Made by a program: the position numbers and the translations under genes. The notes below the pieces were generated by a model, which saw only the letters and a program-made list of their open reading frames with translations, searched no databases and was not told where the DNA came from. Source: Bin55 sp965205965 (GTDB lineage Bacteria; Pseudomonadota; Gammaproteobacteria; Pseudomonadales; Azotimanducaceae). From it: 64,000 nucleotides of DNA. The stretch is from positions 434,001 through 498,000 of the forward strand of contig CBDBHT010000008.1 in assembly GCA_965205965.1 (NCBI GenBank), written 5' to 3'. Of this stretch, positions 45,603 through 55,214 are shown piece after piece; position 1 is the stretch's first letter, and every line of letters begins with the position of its first letter.

Positions 45603-47009
45603 TTCTGCGGTTCGGAGCTGGATCGATTTAACCTCTCCAACGCTAAGCACATCGCTGATCATAATTACACGATCGCTCGGGTTGAACCCTTCATGCTCTC
45701 GAAGGATCTTCATCGCCGTCTGGATAGTTTTCTCTGGGTTGCTACTAAAGTCGATACGGTATGCGTACAATCCGCGATTCAAATTGAGCTGGCGTCGCGT
45801 ATGACTCGAGTTGCTGAATGCAAATATCGGAACATATTGCGGTGCACAATTGGTAACAAGATCAGCCGTGAATCCATTCCGCGTAATAACTACTATTCCT
45901 TTTGCTTCCAGCCGTTCAGATAATTCCACTGCGGACCGAGCCATTAGCTGCTTTTCAGACTTGGAGTGAAGATTTTGTGAAAATCTAAGACCAGGAATAC
46001 GCTCGCTTTCCTTTGCGATAAGTGCCATACGCTCGACGGCACGAATTGGATAACGCCCTACGCTGGTCTCAGCAGATAGCATCACTGAATCAACGCCTTC
46101 GTAAATTGCATTCGCTACGTCGCCAACTTCCGCGCGCGTCGGTATTGGGTTTTCCACCATCGATTCAAGTAAATGAGTAGCTACAATACATCGCTTTCCC
46201 GCCGTCAGCGTTGCATAGACTAAATTTCGCTGAAGTCCTGGTAGTGCCTCAATTCTTGTTTCGATCCCCAAATCACCGCGTGCGACCATAACTACATCAG
46301 ATTCTTGAATGATATCCTCCGCTAACGCAACACCTTCTTGATTTTCAATTTTTGCAATTACCTTAATCCACTTATGTGCTGAACTGAGAAGCTCGCGCAT
46401 TGAACGAATGTCGTCAGCACTTCTGACGAACGATTGTGAAACGAAATCTACACCATGTTCAACCCCGAATTTCACATCTTCCTTGTCCTTTTGAGATATC
46501 GACGGAAGGTCTACGTGAACGCCCGGAAAATTTACGTGCCGCCTACTACCAATGCGTCCCCCGTCTCTCACACGGCATGTAAGAGCACCATCTTGTTTGC
46601 CCAGAACCTCCAGCACAATGAGGCCATTATCTAAAAGGATGGAATTCCCTGGCTTCACCATCTTTTCAAATCCTAAAAATCGGATTTCAATTTCCGGTTT
46701 GCTGGCCTCTAATCCTACGTGGTTGGAATCGACGAGCATTACTTCCGTGCCTTTTTTGAGGTCAATCGGCACGTCAAGGTCACCCGTACGAACCTCCGGC
46801 CCACTGGTATCAATCATGATTGGAATCTTGTACTTCACTTTGCGATTCAACGTACGTACCCACGCAATTGTTTTCTCAGCCTCTGCGTAGGACGCGTGGG
46901 ACATGTTGATCCGCACGACGTCCATACCTGCTTCGTACATCGCCTGCAATGTATTCCAATCATTCGACGCAGGCCCAATGGTAGCTATGATTTTGGTACT
47001 ACGACGCAT
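45585..47009 (-). CDS. pyk: Pyruvate kinase
   Basis: A 474-residue glycolytic enzyme that makes pyruvate and ATP from phosphoenolpyruvate. The N-terminus MRRSTKIIATIGPAS is typical. Active-site blocks: VRINMSHASY, PIMIDTSGPEVRTGDL, LLDNGLIVLEVL, SFVRSADDIRSMRELL, IAKIENQEGVALAEDIIQ, VMVARGDLGIETRI and VMLSAETSVGRYP. ATG 47009 is chosen over a TTG three codons upstream because it aligns with the family start. It is convergent with the exporter gene. Confidence 0.93.
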   Translation of the reverse strand: MRRSTKIIATIGPASNDWNTLQAMYEAGMDVVRINMSHASYAEAEKTIAWVRTLNRKVKYKIPIMIDTSGPEVRTGDLDVPIDLKKGTEVMLVDSNHVGLEASKPEIEIRFLGFEKMVKPGNSILLDNGLIVLEVLGKQDGALTCRVRDGGRIGSRRHVNFPGVHVDLPSISQKDKEDVKFGVEHGVDFVSQSFVRSADDIRSMRELLSSAHKWIKVIAKIENQEGVALAEDIIQESDVVMVARGDLGIETRIEALPGLQRNLVYATLTAGKRCIVATHLLESMVENPIPTRAEVGDVANAIYEGVDSVMLSAETSVGRYPIRAVERMALIAKESERIPGLRFSQNLHSKSEKQLMARSAVELSERLEAKGIVVITRNGFTADLVTNCAPQYVPIFAFSNSSHTRRQLNLNRGLYAYRIDFSSNPEKTIQTAMKILREHEGFNPSDRVIMISDVLSVGEVKSIQLRTAESYYAA

Positions 47010-47063
47010 GAGATCCAATAATCCCGGTTAATTTATAGTGATTGGGCTTAAGAGAATAAGATT

Positions 47064-47967
47064 AGGCTCTTATGTAGTCTTATGTTGGGAGTGATTAACA
47101 AGCAGCCATAATATGCGATAGTTCAATGGGTTGAGGAAAACCAATGAGTCCTCGCGAATTCAAGGAGATGCTAAACCGGATTCTTAGGCTGACCCCAGCG
47201 CAGAAGCGGAGACTGATGCTCGGAGTCCAGAAATCGGTCAAGAGTGACGATCTACCCGGACCAGTTCGTCAACGGGAAGCAGAGTTGGCCCGATTGCGAG
47301 TATGTACGCATTGCGGTTCCTCAGGGGTGGTGCGTTACGGGAAGTCGGCAGGCTTGTGTCGATTTCGTTGCCGTTCGGCATCGTGCGGACGAACCTTTCA
47401 CGCGCTGACCGGGACTCATCTTGCTGGCTTGAGGCACAAGTCGAAGTGGTCGGTATTCGAAGCGTGCTTGCGAGATCGGCTGACGCTGCATCAGTCGGCC
47501 GAGCGAGGAGGAAATCGCGGACGCCGAGGGTCTGGTGTCGGACCAGCGGCCCGTCTTGACGGCAGCATCTCGCGGCGGGCCGACTGATATGGAAGCCCTC
47601 TCGTCGACGGCGGGGTCGGACATCGCTCCGGCAATGTCGGAAGGGGCTGGCCGAAGATTGCGTTTGTGTCACCGATGGATATCCCATCTACGAAATGGCA
47701 AGCCGGAGCCTGAACATGCACCAGGAAGTGGTTCGCGTCAGCCGACGTGAACTTCGCCGCGGGAGTTGGCATCTCAACACGGTTAACCAGCACCATATGA
47801 CCATGAAGCGATGGCTGAACCATCACCACCGCGGTGTCTCTACACGCTACCTGGACCACTACATGCGCTGGTTGATGAGATCGGAATTCAAACTCGAAGA
47901 ATCGATTGAGGCAGACTTCCTTTCACCTCATTTGGCAAACTATACACAAGTGGATACATAAGAGCCT
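47064..47967 (+). mobile_element. IS1595-family element, decayed
   Basis: Inverted terminal repeats AGGCTCTTATGTA at 47064 and TACATAAGAGCCT ending at 47967 bound 904 bp. The flanks are AAGATT on both sides (47058-47063 and 47968-47973), a short likely target duplication. The transposase has lost its middle. The first half matches the remnant at 6321. Confidence 0.85.
47144..47961 (+). pseudogene. IS1595 transposase, frameshifted and internally damaged
   Basis: The N-terminus (MSPREFKEMLNRILRLTPAQKRRLML, zinc ribbon CTHCGSSG...SCGRTF) is open to 47587. After SAERGG the coding is broken and shifts. The C-terminal segment 47695-47961 resumes with MASRSLNMHQEVVRVSRRELRRGSWHLNTVNQHHMTMKRWL and HHHRGVSTRYLDHYMRWL, the end of an ISXO2-like DDE domain with its final His/Glu-rich signature. 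Not functional. Confidence 0.82.
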
Positions 47968-48783
47968 AAGATTATTCGGAATGCCGCTACTAAAACGAAG
48001 TAACTGTATTGACTACAAGTATTTTAACGAGAAAAAAGTTTTCTACATTGTTATAGGCTATAGCTAGTAAACCGAAGTTGCATTAAAGGATAGCCATATT
48101 GTCTATGCAGAAATATGAACATCCGCACCAATAACAATTCCAAGTCACGACATAAGCGATATGATTTTGCCAAACGAGTAATGTAGTACTAATCCCAGTG
48201 TGCAAGAAAGTGGTCCGCGCTAAACAAGTTAAAAGATGAAAACACTACCAGCGATTCTTAAATTGTCACTAATCCCAACTGCACTAACCAGCTTAGCCAG
48301 TACGTACGTAGATTGATATAACAAACGATAGCAGTTCAATATGCCTTGGTATATAGCATTCAGGGCGCGTAGCATAATAACCGCACAATACAAAGCGACA
48401 GTAGGTGGTCGTGGATCTTACGAAAGTACCATTCAACGCGATCAAAGATCTGCTGCCAGTACGGACGCGGTGATATGCAACTAGACGGCCACTGGACACT
48501 TAACGAGTCCCCACGCATTGGGTAGTCGGGAACGAAAGAACCTACCCGAACCTTCGTACGATGCTGGCATACGGCGTATGGATGTATATCTACATGAACC
48601 GGTGGACAAGTAAGGCAAACGGACATGAGTATCAGAGCATTACAGCCTTGGGCATTGCGACCGATAACACTGAATTCTTCCGTATTCGCGTTCTTTTCGC
48701 CACTCCCAGTCGATATTCAAAGAGCCAGTTACTGACATAGCTACTCTTCATATGCAAAATTATGTTTCGCCTCGAGGAGAAAC
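47968..48783. other. Gene-poor stretch before the acyl-CoA ligase
   Basis: About 800 bases without a supported gene; only short frames on either strand. The last bases GAGGAGAAAC are the ribosome-binding site of the next gene. Confidence 0.45.
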
Positions 48784-50499
48784 ATGGCTAGTACTACACT
48801 CGCAAAAGTAACAGCACCTGGACAGCTATACGAGACAGAAACTGTGAATGTCGATGGTATCGAATTTATCGCTTTCGCGAACGCACCTCAAAACTTGTGT
48901 GAAATTTATCGTGCAAGTCTTCAACACAAAAAATCCATCTTCTACATCTACAAAAACGAACGCTACACATATAACAATGCTTGGGAACATGCGGCCAAAG
49001 TAGCAAATAAGCTCAAAGCTATAGGCGTCAAAAAAGGCGACCGTGTCGGTATCGCTCTACGGAACTATCCAGAATGGATATTTACATTTATGGGTATTTC
49101 GGCGATCGGAGCCACAGCCGTAGCCATAAACGCATGGTGGTCCGGCAAGGAAATAGAGTACAGCATTCAAGACAGTGGATTACAAATCTTCTTTGCCGAT
49201 AAAGAACGCATAGAAAGATTCCAGGATCGAATTGAAAAACTAGGCATTCAAGTCATTTCTGTCCGGTCATCTTTTGATGACATCCAAACTTGGGAAGATT
49301 TCGTGAGTGGGTGTTCTAACGAAATGCCAGATGCAGAAGTCGGACCTGATGATTATGCCACCTTGCTGTACACCTCCGGCTCTACCGCTCACCCTAAAGG
49401 TGTTCTTTCGACACATCGTGCGATTACCAACGCGTTGCTTGGATGGGAATGCGTAGGAATCATCAATACGATTTTGATGCGTGAAAATCATTCCTCAGAT
49501 TCTTCTGACCCCAGACTACCAATTTACCCGCCTTATTCTGTGCCCGACCGGTTGGCGACAATGCTTACCGTGCCGTTATTTCATGTAACCGGACTTGTTT
49601 TTCAATTTCTATCATCTTTTCGTAACGGTCGAAAGCTTGTGGGCATGTACAAGTGGAATGCTGAAGAAGCGTTGCAAATTATTGCAGCGGAAAAAATCAT
49701 GGTGTTTAACGGCATACCTACAATGACTTGGGAATTGGTCCAATCCCCGAATTGCGACAAGTACGATCTTAGCAGTCTCCGACGTGCCGGTGGTGGTGGG
49801 GCACCAATGACTCCGGAACATGTGCGCCAAATAGAAAAAAAATTCGGCAAAGGCACTCCGTCTACCGGCTGGGGAATGACTGAAACACAGGGATTAGCTA
49901 CTGGAATTGCAGGCGAGGCTTTCCTGCAACGACCTCGCAGTTGTGGGTGCGCCGCGCTTCCTCTTGTCAAAGTTAAAGCAGTAGACGATAACGGTAACGA
50001 CTGTGTACCCGGCGAAACGGGTGAACTATGTATATGGGGCGTGATGAACTTCAGCCACTATTTAAACGACCCCGTTGCAACTAGTGAAACACTCGTTGAT
50101 GGGTGGGTACATAGTGGAGATATGGGTTATCTTGACGAAGAGGGATATGTATTCATTACTGACCGCAAAAAAGACATGGTTTTGCGCGGTGGGGAAAATA
50201 TCGGCTGTCAAGAAGTAGAAGCTGTGTTGTATGAGCACCCAAAAGTGTCGGAAGCAGTCGTCTTTGGTGTACCTGACGAACGCATGGGAGAAACGGTCGC
50301 CGCCGTCATTTGTGAGCGGCCTGCCTCAAATATCACTGAAGACGAAATTCGTGATTTCGTTGCGGTTCGCCTTGCTAAGTTTAAAGTCCCCGACCATGTG
50401 TGGATTCAAACTGAGAGATTGCCGCGTACGGCATCCGAGAAAATCTACAAACGCGTCATCCGTGCCGAAGCTATCGAGTTACTAAGCCAAAGAACTTGA
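48784..50499 (+). CDS. Acyl-CoA ligase (AMP-forming)
   Basis: A 571-residue adenylate-forming enzyme that activates a carboxylate with ATP and transfers it to CoA, probably a fatty or other acyl acid. Key motifs: the P-loop YTSGSTAHPKGVLSTH (about 197-212), the GWGMTETQG motif (A5), and the C-terminal GWVHSGDMGYLDEEGYVFITDRKKDMVLRGGENIGCQEVE with the hinge Asp/Lys and the catalytic Lys near LPRTASEKIYKR. A proline-rich loop after residue 240 (SSDSSDPRLPIYPPYS) is longer than in simple ligases. RBS GAGGAG is 4-9 bases before ATG. The substrate cannot be read from the sequence. Confidence 0.88.
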   Translation: MASTTLAKVTAPGQLYETETVNVDGIEFIAFANAPQNLCEIYRASLQHKKSIFYIYKNERYTYNNAWEHAAKVANKLKAIGVKKGDRVGIALRNYPEWIFTFMGISAIGATAVAINAWWSGKEIEYSIQDSGLQIFFADKERIERFQDRIEKLGIQVISVRSSFDDIQTWEDFVSGCSNEMPDAEVGPDDYATLLYTSGSTAHPKGVLSTHRAITNALLGWECVGIINTILMRENHSSDSSDPRLPIYPPYSVPDRLATMLTVPLFHVTGLVFQFLSSFRNGRKLVGMYKWNAEEALQIIAAEKIMVFNGIPTMTWELVQSPNCDKYDLSSLRRAGGGGAPMTPEHVRQIEKKFGKGTPSTGWGMTETQGLATGIAGEAFLQRPRSCGCAALPLVKVKAVDDNGNDCVPGETGELCIWGVMNFSHYLNDPVATSETLVDGWVHSGDMGYLDEEGYVFITDRKKDMVLRGGENIGCQEVEAVLYEHPKVSEAVVFGVPDERMGETVAAVICERPASNITEDEIRDFVAVRLAKFKVPDHVWIQTERLPRTASEKIYKRVIRAEAIELLSQRT

Positions 50500-50790
50500 T
50501 GAATAGCTGATCTCATAAAATGAGAATTGCCCGTGACCTTATCGCGGGTTAGCGTGAGCGCGATAATTAAATCCTCTCACTTTACAGGGTAAAGGTGCCA
50601 TACATTGCGGCCACCAGCGACGATTGAATCGGAACGCAAACTCATCGCGGTATTTCTGTAGATAATCCTTGAACATGCCATGGAATATTCCCACGAAGTA
50701 TCATTTCCAATTTGAGATAATACGGTGTGCAATCGCCAGCCAAGTTTGTGCTGTTTCCGGTGGTGTAGCTCGGGTATCCAGTGCGTGGTC
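50500..50790. other. Gap before the insertion-sequence block
   Basis: About 290 bases without a gene; the right edge is where the IS1380-type end begins. Confidence 0.4.
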
Positions 50791-51553
50791 GGTACCTAGC
50801 CCGGATATTGCATACTGCATGAGTGGTGCGAGATGGGTCTGTGGTGCGAGGATGGGTCTGTTGTTCGGTTTGGAGCGGTAACCAGGGTTCCCACGTCCGT
50901 ATTTCGCCCACGATCCGTGGTTCCGGCACGGTTTTTGCGGACGGCGGACACACCTCCCCTTACCCCCGTTGTTGGTCAACATGCCGGGGCAGCACTCGGC
51001 GATGGTCAGGAGGTGTCCAAGCGAGCGGCGACCGTATGGAATAGCTCCTCCTGGTGCGGGCAGGTGCTGCTCAGCAGGATGCGGATGCGGTTCTCCATGT
51101 CCCCGCGCGTGCGCAGTACACTCGGTCGTAGAGATAGTCGTCGGTCCCCAGCAGGTTGGTGACCATGAAGCGCGGATGGGAGCCCAAGGCGGTATGTTCG
51201 GCTACCATCACCCGTCGCTCCCGGTCCCACGTGTGTGCCCCGTAGCGCACCGAACCGAACAGCCGCTGTTGCTCGCCCGTGGTTTGGTAACCCTGCGCCG
51301 CACGTTCGAGCAACGCCTCCGCTTTCCGATGCAGACGGGAGTTCTTCGCGATCCCCACGATATAACGCACGCCATGCACTTCGCACCACCGCAGCATCCG
51401 CCGCCGGCAAAATCCACTGTCGCCACGAAAAACGATCTCCACCCGCGGCCAGTGCGCCCGTAGTGCCTTCACTAGCAACGACAGGATCGCCCAGGCGTGA
51501 CGCGCCGGATCGATCCCGCTCGGGCGCAAATAGTTCACCAGCAGGTGCCGACC
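50791..51553 (-). mobile_element. IS1380-family element, fragment
   Basis: The left end CCTAGCCCGGATATTGCAT near 50792 resembles IS1380-type ends. The minus-strand frame 51071-51586 gives HLLVNYLRPSGIDPARHAWAIL, RGDSGFCRRRMLRWCEVHGVRYI (catalytic Asp block), NSRLHRKAEALLERA, VRYGAHTWDRERRV and MVTNLLGTDDYLYDRVYCARA, the IS1380 DDE core. The N-terminus and right end are lost, replaced by the ISX tail that begins at 51554. It is a remnant. Confidence 0.78.
51071..51550 (-). pseudogene. IS1380 transposase, internal fragment
   Basis: About 160 codons of the IS1380 DDE domain remain, from the GRHLLVNYLRPS segment to the YDRVYCARA segment. The frame then shifts near 51110, so the MENRI segment lies in another frame. 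The N-terminal part is gone. The open frame extends to 51586 only because it runs into the ISX end. Not functional. Confidence 0.75.
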
Positions 51554-51968
51554 CAGCAATTCCCCGTATAGTTTCATTTTGGGCATGATGTCGGTCTTTT
51601 CCTGTTTCGGTACGGGAAACCGACATTTTCAGACGGTTTGCACGGCATGTCGTCGTGCGTTGGGACGGGTTCCGGGCACCGATATGCAGGTCTCTTGGCC
51701 GTCGGGGCGGCATGGGGTCTCGGGGTCTCGGGATGTCCCGATCTTCTTCATCGAGCAGCTGGAGAGGCGGTCGGCCGTCGTCAGGTCGTATCGTAGGCGA
51801 GGTACGCGGTGTAGATCCAATGGCATTCGTTTAGTGAATTTTCCATTCGGTTAAGGATTCGGTCTTGGGCCTTGGTTATCCGCTGATTTTTTATTCCGTT
51901 AGCGAGTTGCCGGTGCCGGTGCTCCTCTTCCTCGCTGCCACTTTCCGACCGGTTTTCGGGATCGCCGT

Positions 51969-54170
51969 TCATAGGACCGGCCCGGACGGAGCCGTTGCCG
52001 ACACCGGACGATCTCGCTGACCATACGAGCCACGGTTTCCCCGGAGGGCGGATGCATGCTGAAGTAGCAGGCTCTCGATGTTGGCCGCCACCGCCGCAAG
52101 TCCGTGCTTGAAATTCGTCTGCATCAGCGGCTTGCCGTCGTTCGGCAGCCCCCCGTTCACATGATCCTCGCCATGGTTGGCGAACAGCCGGGTCATGGTA
52201 ATCAGGGTGAAGCATGCATACAGTTCCTGTTTCACGCCGCGCGCGCTTTGCCCATGAAAGTCCTCAACCTCCATCAGCCGTTTGGATACCTTGTACCGTT
52301 CCTCGATGCCCCATCTCGCGTGATACAGATCCGACAGCTGGTCGATGGAATACTGGTCCCGGTCCAGCAGGGTCGTGCCCAGGATGAAAACGGTATCGCC
52401 CACGGCATATTTCACCAGCCGCAAGCGGTGTGGGCCGAATGCGGCTCCGGGGTTCCTGCGGCGTAGTCGGGTCAGCGTGCGTTGGCGGGGAACGACCTCG
52501 ATGACCGTATCCCGGCGGCCGCCGTGGATGAAGCGGTCGACATCGATACCGGTTTTCCGTTTCATCCGGAACACCGCGTGCAGCATCTCATAGGAATAGT
52601 AGCCCCGGTCATAGACCACCACATCGTTCGCCGACAACACGTTCAGGTGGGCCAGTGCCGCCGCGCGCTCGTTTCCATGCGCATGCAGGTCGAAGTCGGC
52701 CGGTAGTCGGGCCTGCAGCCGATACAGGCAACTCACCAGACCCTGCGGATAATGGGCACCGTCTACCGGCGTCCGCCAGCCTTCATGCACCAGTCCGCGA
52801 GGCAGGTTCAGGGAGCTTCCATCGACCGCAAACACCCGATGCCCCTGCCACCGCCGATCCGTGTCGGGCCGGACTTTCCGTGCGTGCCGGGGTCGGGCCT
52901 CGGCGTCGAAGACCACCTTGAGGATTTCCTGGTGCAAGGTCTTGAACAGCTGCTCGTCCAGCCGGGCCCGGGCACTGCAGATGGAGGACGGCGACACCGG
53001 AGCCGGCTGTGGCAGTTCGATCCCCATCGTCCGGCACTGCCCCCACAGTTCGGCCAGCGTGGTCGCATATCCCGGACGCCCCTTCGAGAACACCAGCCGG
53101 AAAACGAACAGCACGACCACCAGCGTGTTCAGCACGCGCCGCCGCCGCTGCCAGAGCCGGTCATGCCGGTTGGCGACACCCACGAGCGTCTCGACGATGC
53201 CGCTCCAGAGCCGGACAAACGTATCCTCCGGAGCCAAAACTGTTGCCGGCGACCTGCGGGAACGGCGTCCGGATCGACGGGAGCCGGTCAGCAGCACCTG
53301 CTTCCAGTCTTTCGTCAGCGGATACAGGTAAACGTCCTTCGGAGTCCTGCCTGCCTCCGATGCATTCGCCTTGCGTCCCTTCGTCCGGCCAATGCACTGC
53401 CAGTTGGCCGCACGGTAGCAGGTCCCCCGGTACTTCGCCGGATCCACAAAGGTCTCCGCCAGTACCGGCTCCAGGCCGTGCCGCTCCTTCCAGTCCCCGG
53501 GCAGCCGCCGAACCGCCATCGACAGGGCCTTCGAGGCCAGATACGGAACCCGAACCCAAGGGAAGATCAGGAACCGGGAGTTGTTCACCACCCCCTTCAG
53601 CCGCTTCGCCCGATCCCGCCAGCCAATCCAGGCGTCACGACAGGGAAGCCGGGTCGTGCCCGCCTCAAACAGCAGACAGCCCAGCTTGCGACCCCGACGA
53701 TCCCGCAGCCAGTAGCGCAGGAAACAGCCGAACGGATGCCGGTAACCCAGCTCATGATGCCGATCCACCAATTCCTTCCATTCCTCAACGGCTTCCCCCT
53801 CCGCCACAACCTCCAGTTCCAGCGGCATCAGCTCCTTCAACTCACACTCTATGGCGGAGCCCGGATCCGAGCGACTCGTATGCCGCGGTCTCCGACCCCC
53901 GGTTCCCGTTCTCGATCCCGGTCGCTTCGCCGGCAGCGACACGATGCCGCCGGCCTCCAGCTGCTCCAGCATCCGCAGACAGGACCCCAGTCGATCCCGA
54001 CCCTTCGGCGTGAACCAGCCCAGATGAGTGCACAGGGTGGCAGCCAGCTCATGGCGGCTCAGTGCCGGAAACATTTTCACCGTCTTCCGAATGTCCGCAA
54101 TCCGACGGCGGGTCAGCCGCGTGCCACAGAAGGTGGTCGACTTCAAGTTCTCGATTCGGGAATCCATCAC
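51969..54170 (-). CDS. Transposase: DruA-like (DUF4338) domain fused to IS4-type DDE domain
   Basis: A 733-residue protein, intact. The N-terminal part (about 10-320) has DUF4338 features: LSRHELAATLCTHLGW, VDRHHELGYRHPFGCFLRYWLRD, NNSRFLIFPWVRVPYLASKALSM, ETFVDPAKYRGTCYRAANW and KDVYLYPLTKDW. This domain is the one named DruA in the Druantia anti-phage system. The C-terminal part (about 345-730) is an IS4-family DDE domain: first Asp in VFAVDGSSLNL, second in VVVYDRGYYSYEML, and Y-x2-R-x3-E-x6-K in YHARWGIEERYKVSK. It probably moves its own element and may move the 1.13-kb copies in trans. Start taken as ATG at 54167 or GTG at 54170. Confidence 0.85.
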   Translation of the reverse strand: MMDSRIENLKSTTFCGTRLTRRRIADIRKTVKMFPALSRHELAATLCTHLGWFTPKGRDRLGSCLRMLEQLEAGGIVSLPAKRPGSRTGTGGRRPRHTSRSDPGSAIECELKELMPLELEVVAEGEAVEEWKELVDRHHELGYRHPFGCFLRYWLRDRRGRKLGCLLFEAGTTRLPCRDAWIGWRDRAKRLKGVVNNSRFLIFPWVRVPYLASKALSMAVRRLPGDWKERHGLEPVLAETFVDPAKYRGTCYRAANWQCIGRTKGRKANASEAGRTPKDVYLYPLTKDWKQVLLTGSRRSGRRSRRSPATVLAPEDTFVRLWSGIVETLVGVANRHDRLWQRRRRVLNTLVVVLFVFRLVFSKGRPGYATTLAELWGQCRTMGIELPQPAPVSPSSICSARARLDEQLFKTLHQEILKVVFDAEARPRHARKVRPDTDRRWQGHRVFAVDGSSLNLPRGLVHEGWRTPVDGAHYPQGLVSCLYRLQARLPADFDLHAHGNERAAALAHLNVLSANDVVVYDRGYYSYEMLHAVFRMKRKTGIDVDRFIHGGRRDTVIEVVPRQRTLTRLRRRNPGAAFGPHRLRLVKYAVGDTVFILGTTLLDRDQYSIDQLSDLYHARWGIEERYKVSKRLMEVEDFHGQSARGVKQELYACFTLITMTRLFANHGEDHVNGGLPNDGKPLMQTNFKHGLAAVAANIESLLLQHASALRGNRGSYGQRDRPVSATAPSGPVL

Positions 54171-55214
54171 GTTTGCACCAGAGATAATCTAGCTAGTGTC
54201 TGGCAGGAAACTCTTTATGCTACGTAAAGTCCTTGAATCCAGGGTATCTTCAGGTTTTTAAGGTTTGCGAAGAAGAGGCCGATTGGTTAGAATCTCAAGG
54301 GTTTCATGGTGTTTTTGGGGGATTCCCCCCCATCTTCGTGGAAAAAGGAGCGGTAGTCGGGCATGCGTGATTGGGAACGAGGGAAGCAACAAATACGTCT
54401 TGGAGAGGTTCCGATTGAGAAGATCCAGTTGGATCTGAAGTCACGGGATGACATTCCGGTGGTGCTTCGGGGATTGCAGGCGGTGTACGGTGACCTGCGT
54501 ATGCGGAAGCGGCTGTTCGAATGGTTGGAATCGGCACTGGGGTCGGATCGGGATCTGGGCAACGGGCGTCCGGGGATGCCGTTGTGGTCGATGCTGGTGT
54601 TGGCAGTGTTGAAGGAGGGTCTCAACTGCGACTGGGATCGCTTGCACGAGTTGGTGAACCAGCATGGGACCCTTCGAGAGATGCTGGGGGATTCCCGTTT
54701 TGGCGGGGAGCGGTACCACCGTCAAACGCTGATCGACAACGTCTCGCTGCTGAGGCCGGAGTTGCTTCGTGCGGTGGGGGAACTGGTGGTATCGACCGGA
54801 CACGAGGTGGTGCGAAAAGAGTCTGGCGGCGGCTTGTCCGCTCGCTGTGATTCGTTTGTGGTGGAGACCGACGTTCGCTTTCCGACCGGTCTGGGTCTGT
54901 TGTGGGATGCGACCCGGGTGGCGGTGCGTGTCTGCTCGAAGTTGGCCAAGGCGCAGGGGTTGGCAGGCTGGCGTCAACGGAGGCACCTGGAAAGGCAACT
55001 GCGGCATCGGTTTCAACGAGTATGCACGTCCCGACGGTGGAAGCGGGATCCGCAAGGAGTGAAGGCATACCTGTCCGGTTGTCGACAGCTACGGCAGCGG
55101 ATTGCTACGACCCTGGATCAATTGGCCATGTCCTCAGTGGACCTATCCGAACTCCGCCGTCGGGTGTCGCTGGGAACCCGTCTGGAAGACCAGATCGTGC
55201 GTCGGGTGTTGAAG

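Noticed and set aside
47064..47967. Idea that the IS1595 copy is active
   Set aside because: Its transposase is broken in the middle; only the ends look intact.
52752..54227. Long plus-strand frame (491 codons) across the DruA/IS4 transposase
   Set aside because: Antisense shadow of an intact 733-residue transposase gene in G+C-rich DNA. No domain and an improbable Arg/Pro-rich composition.
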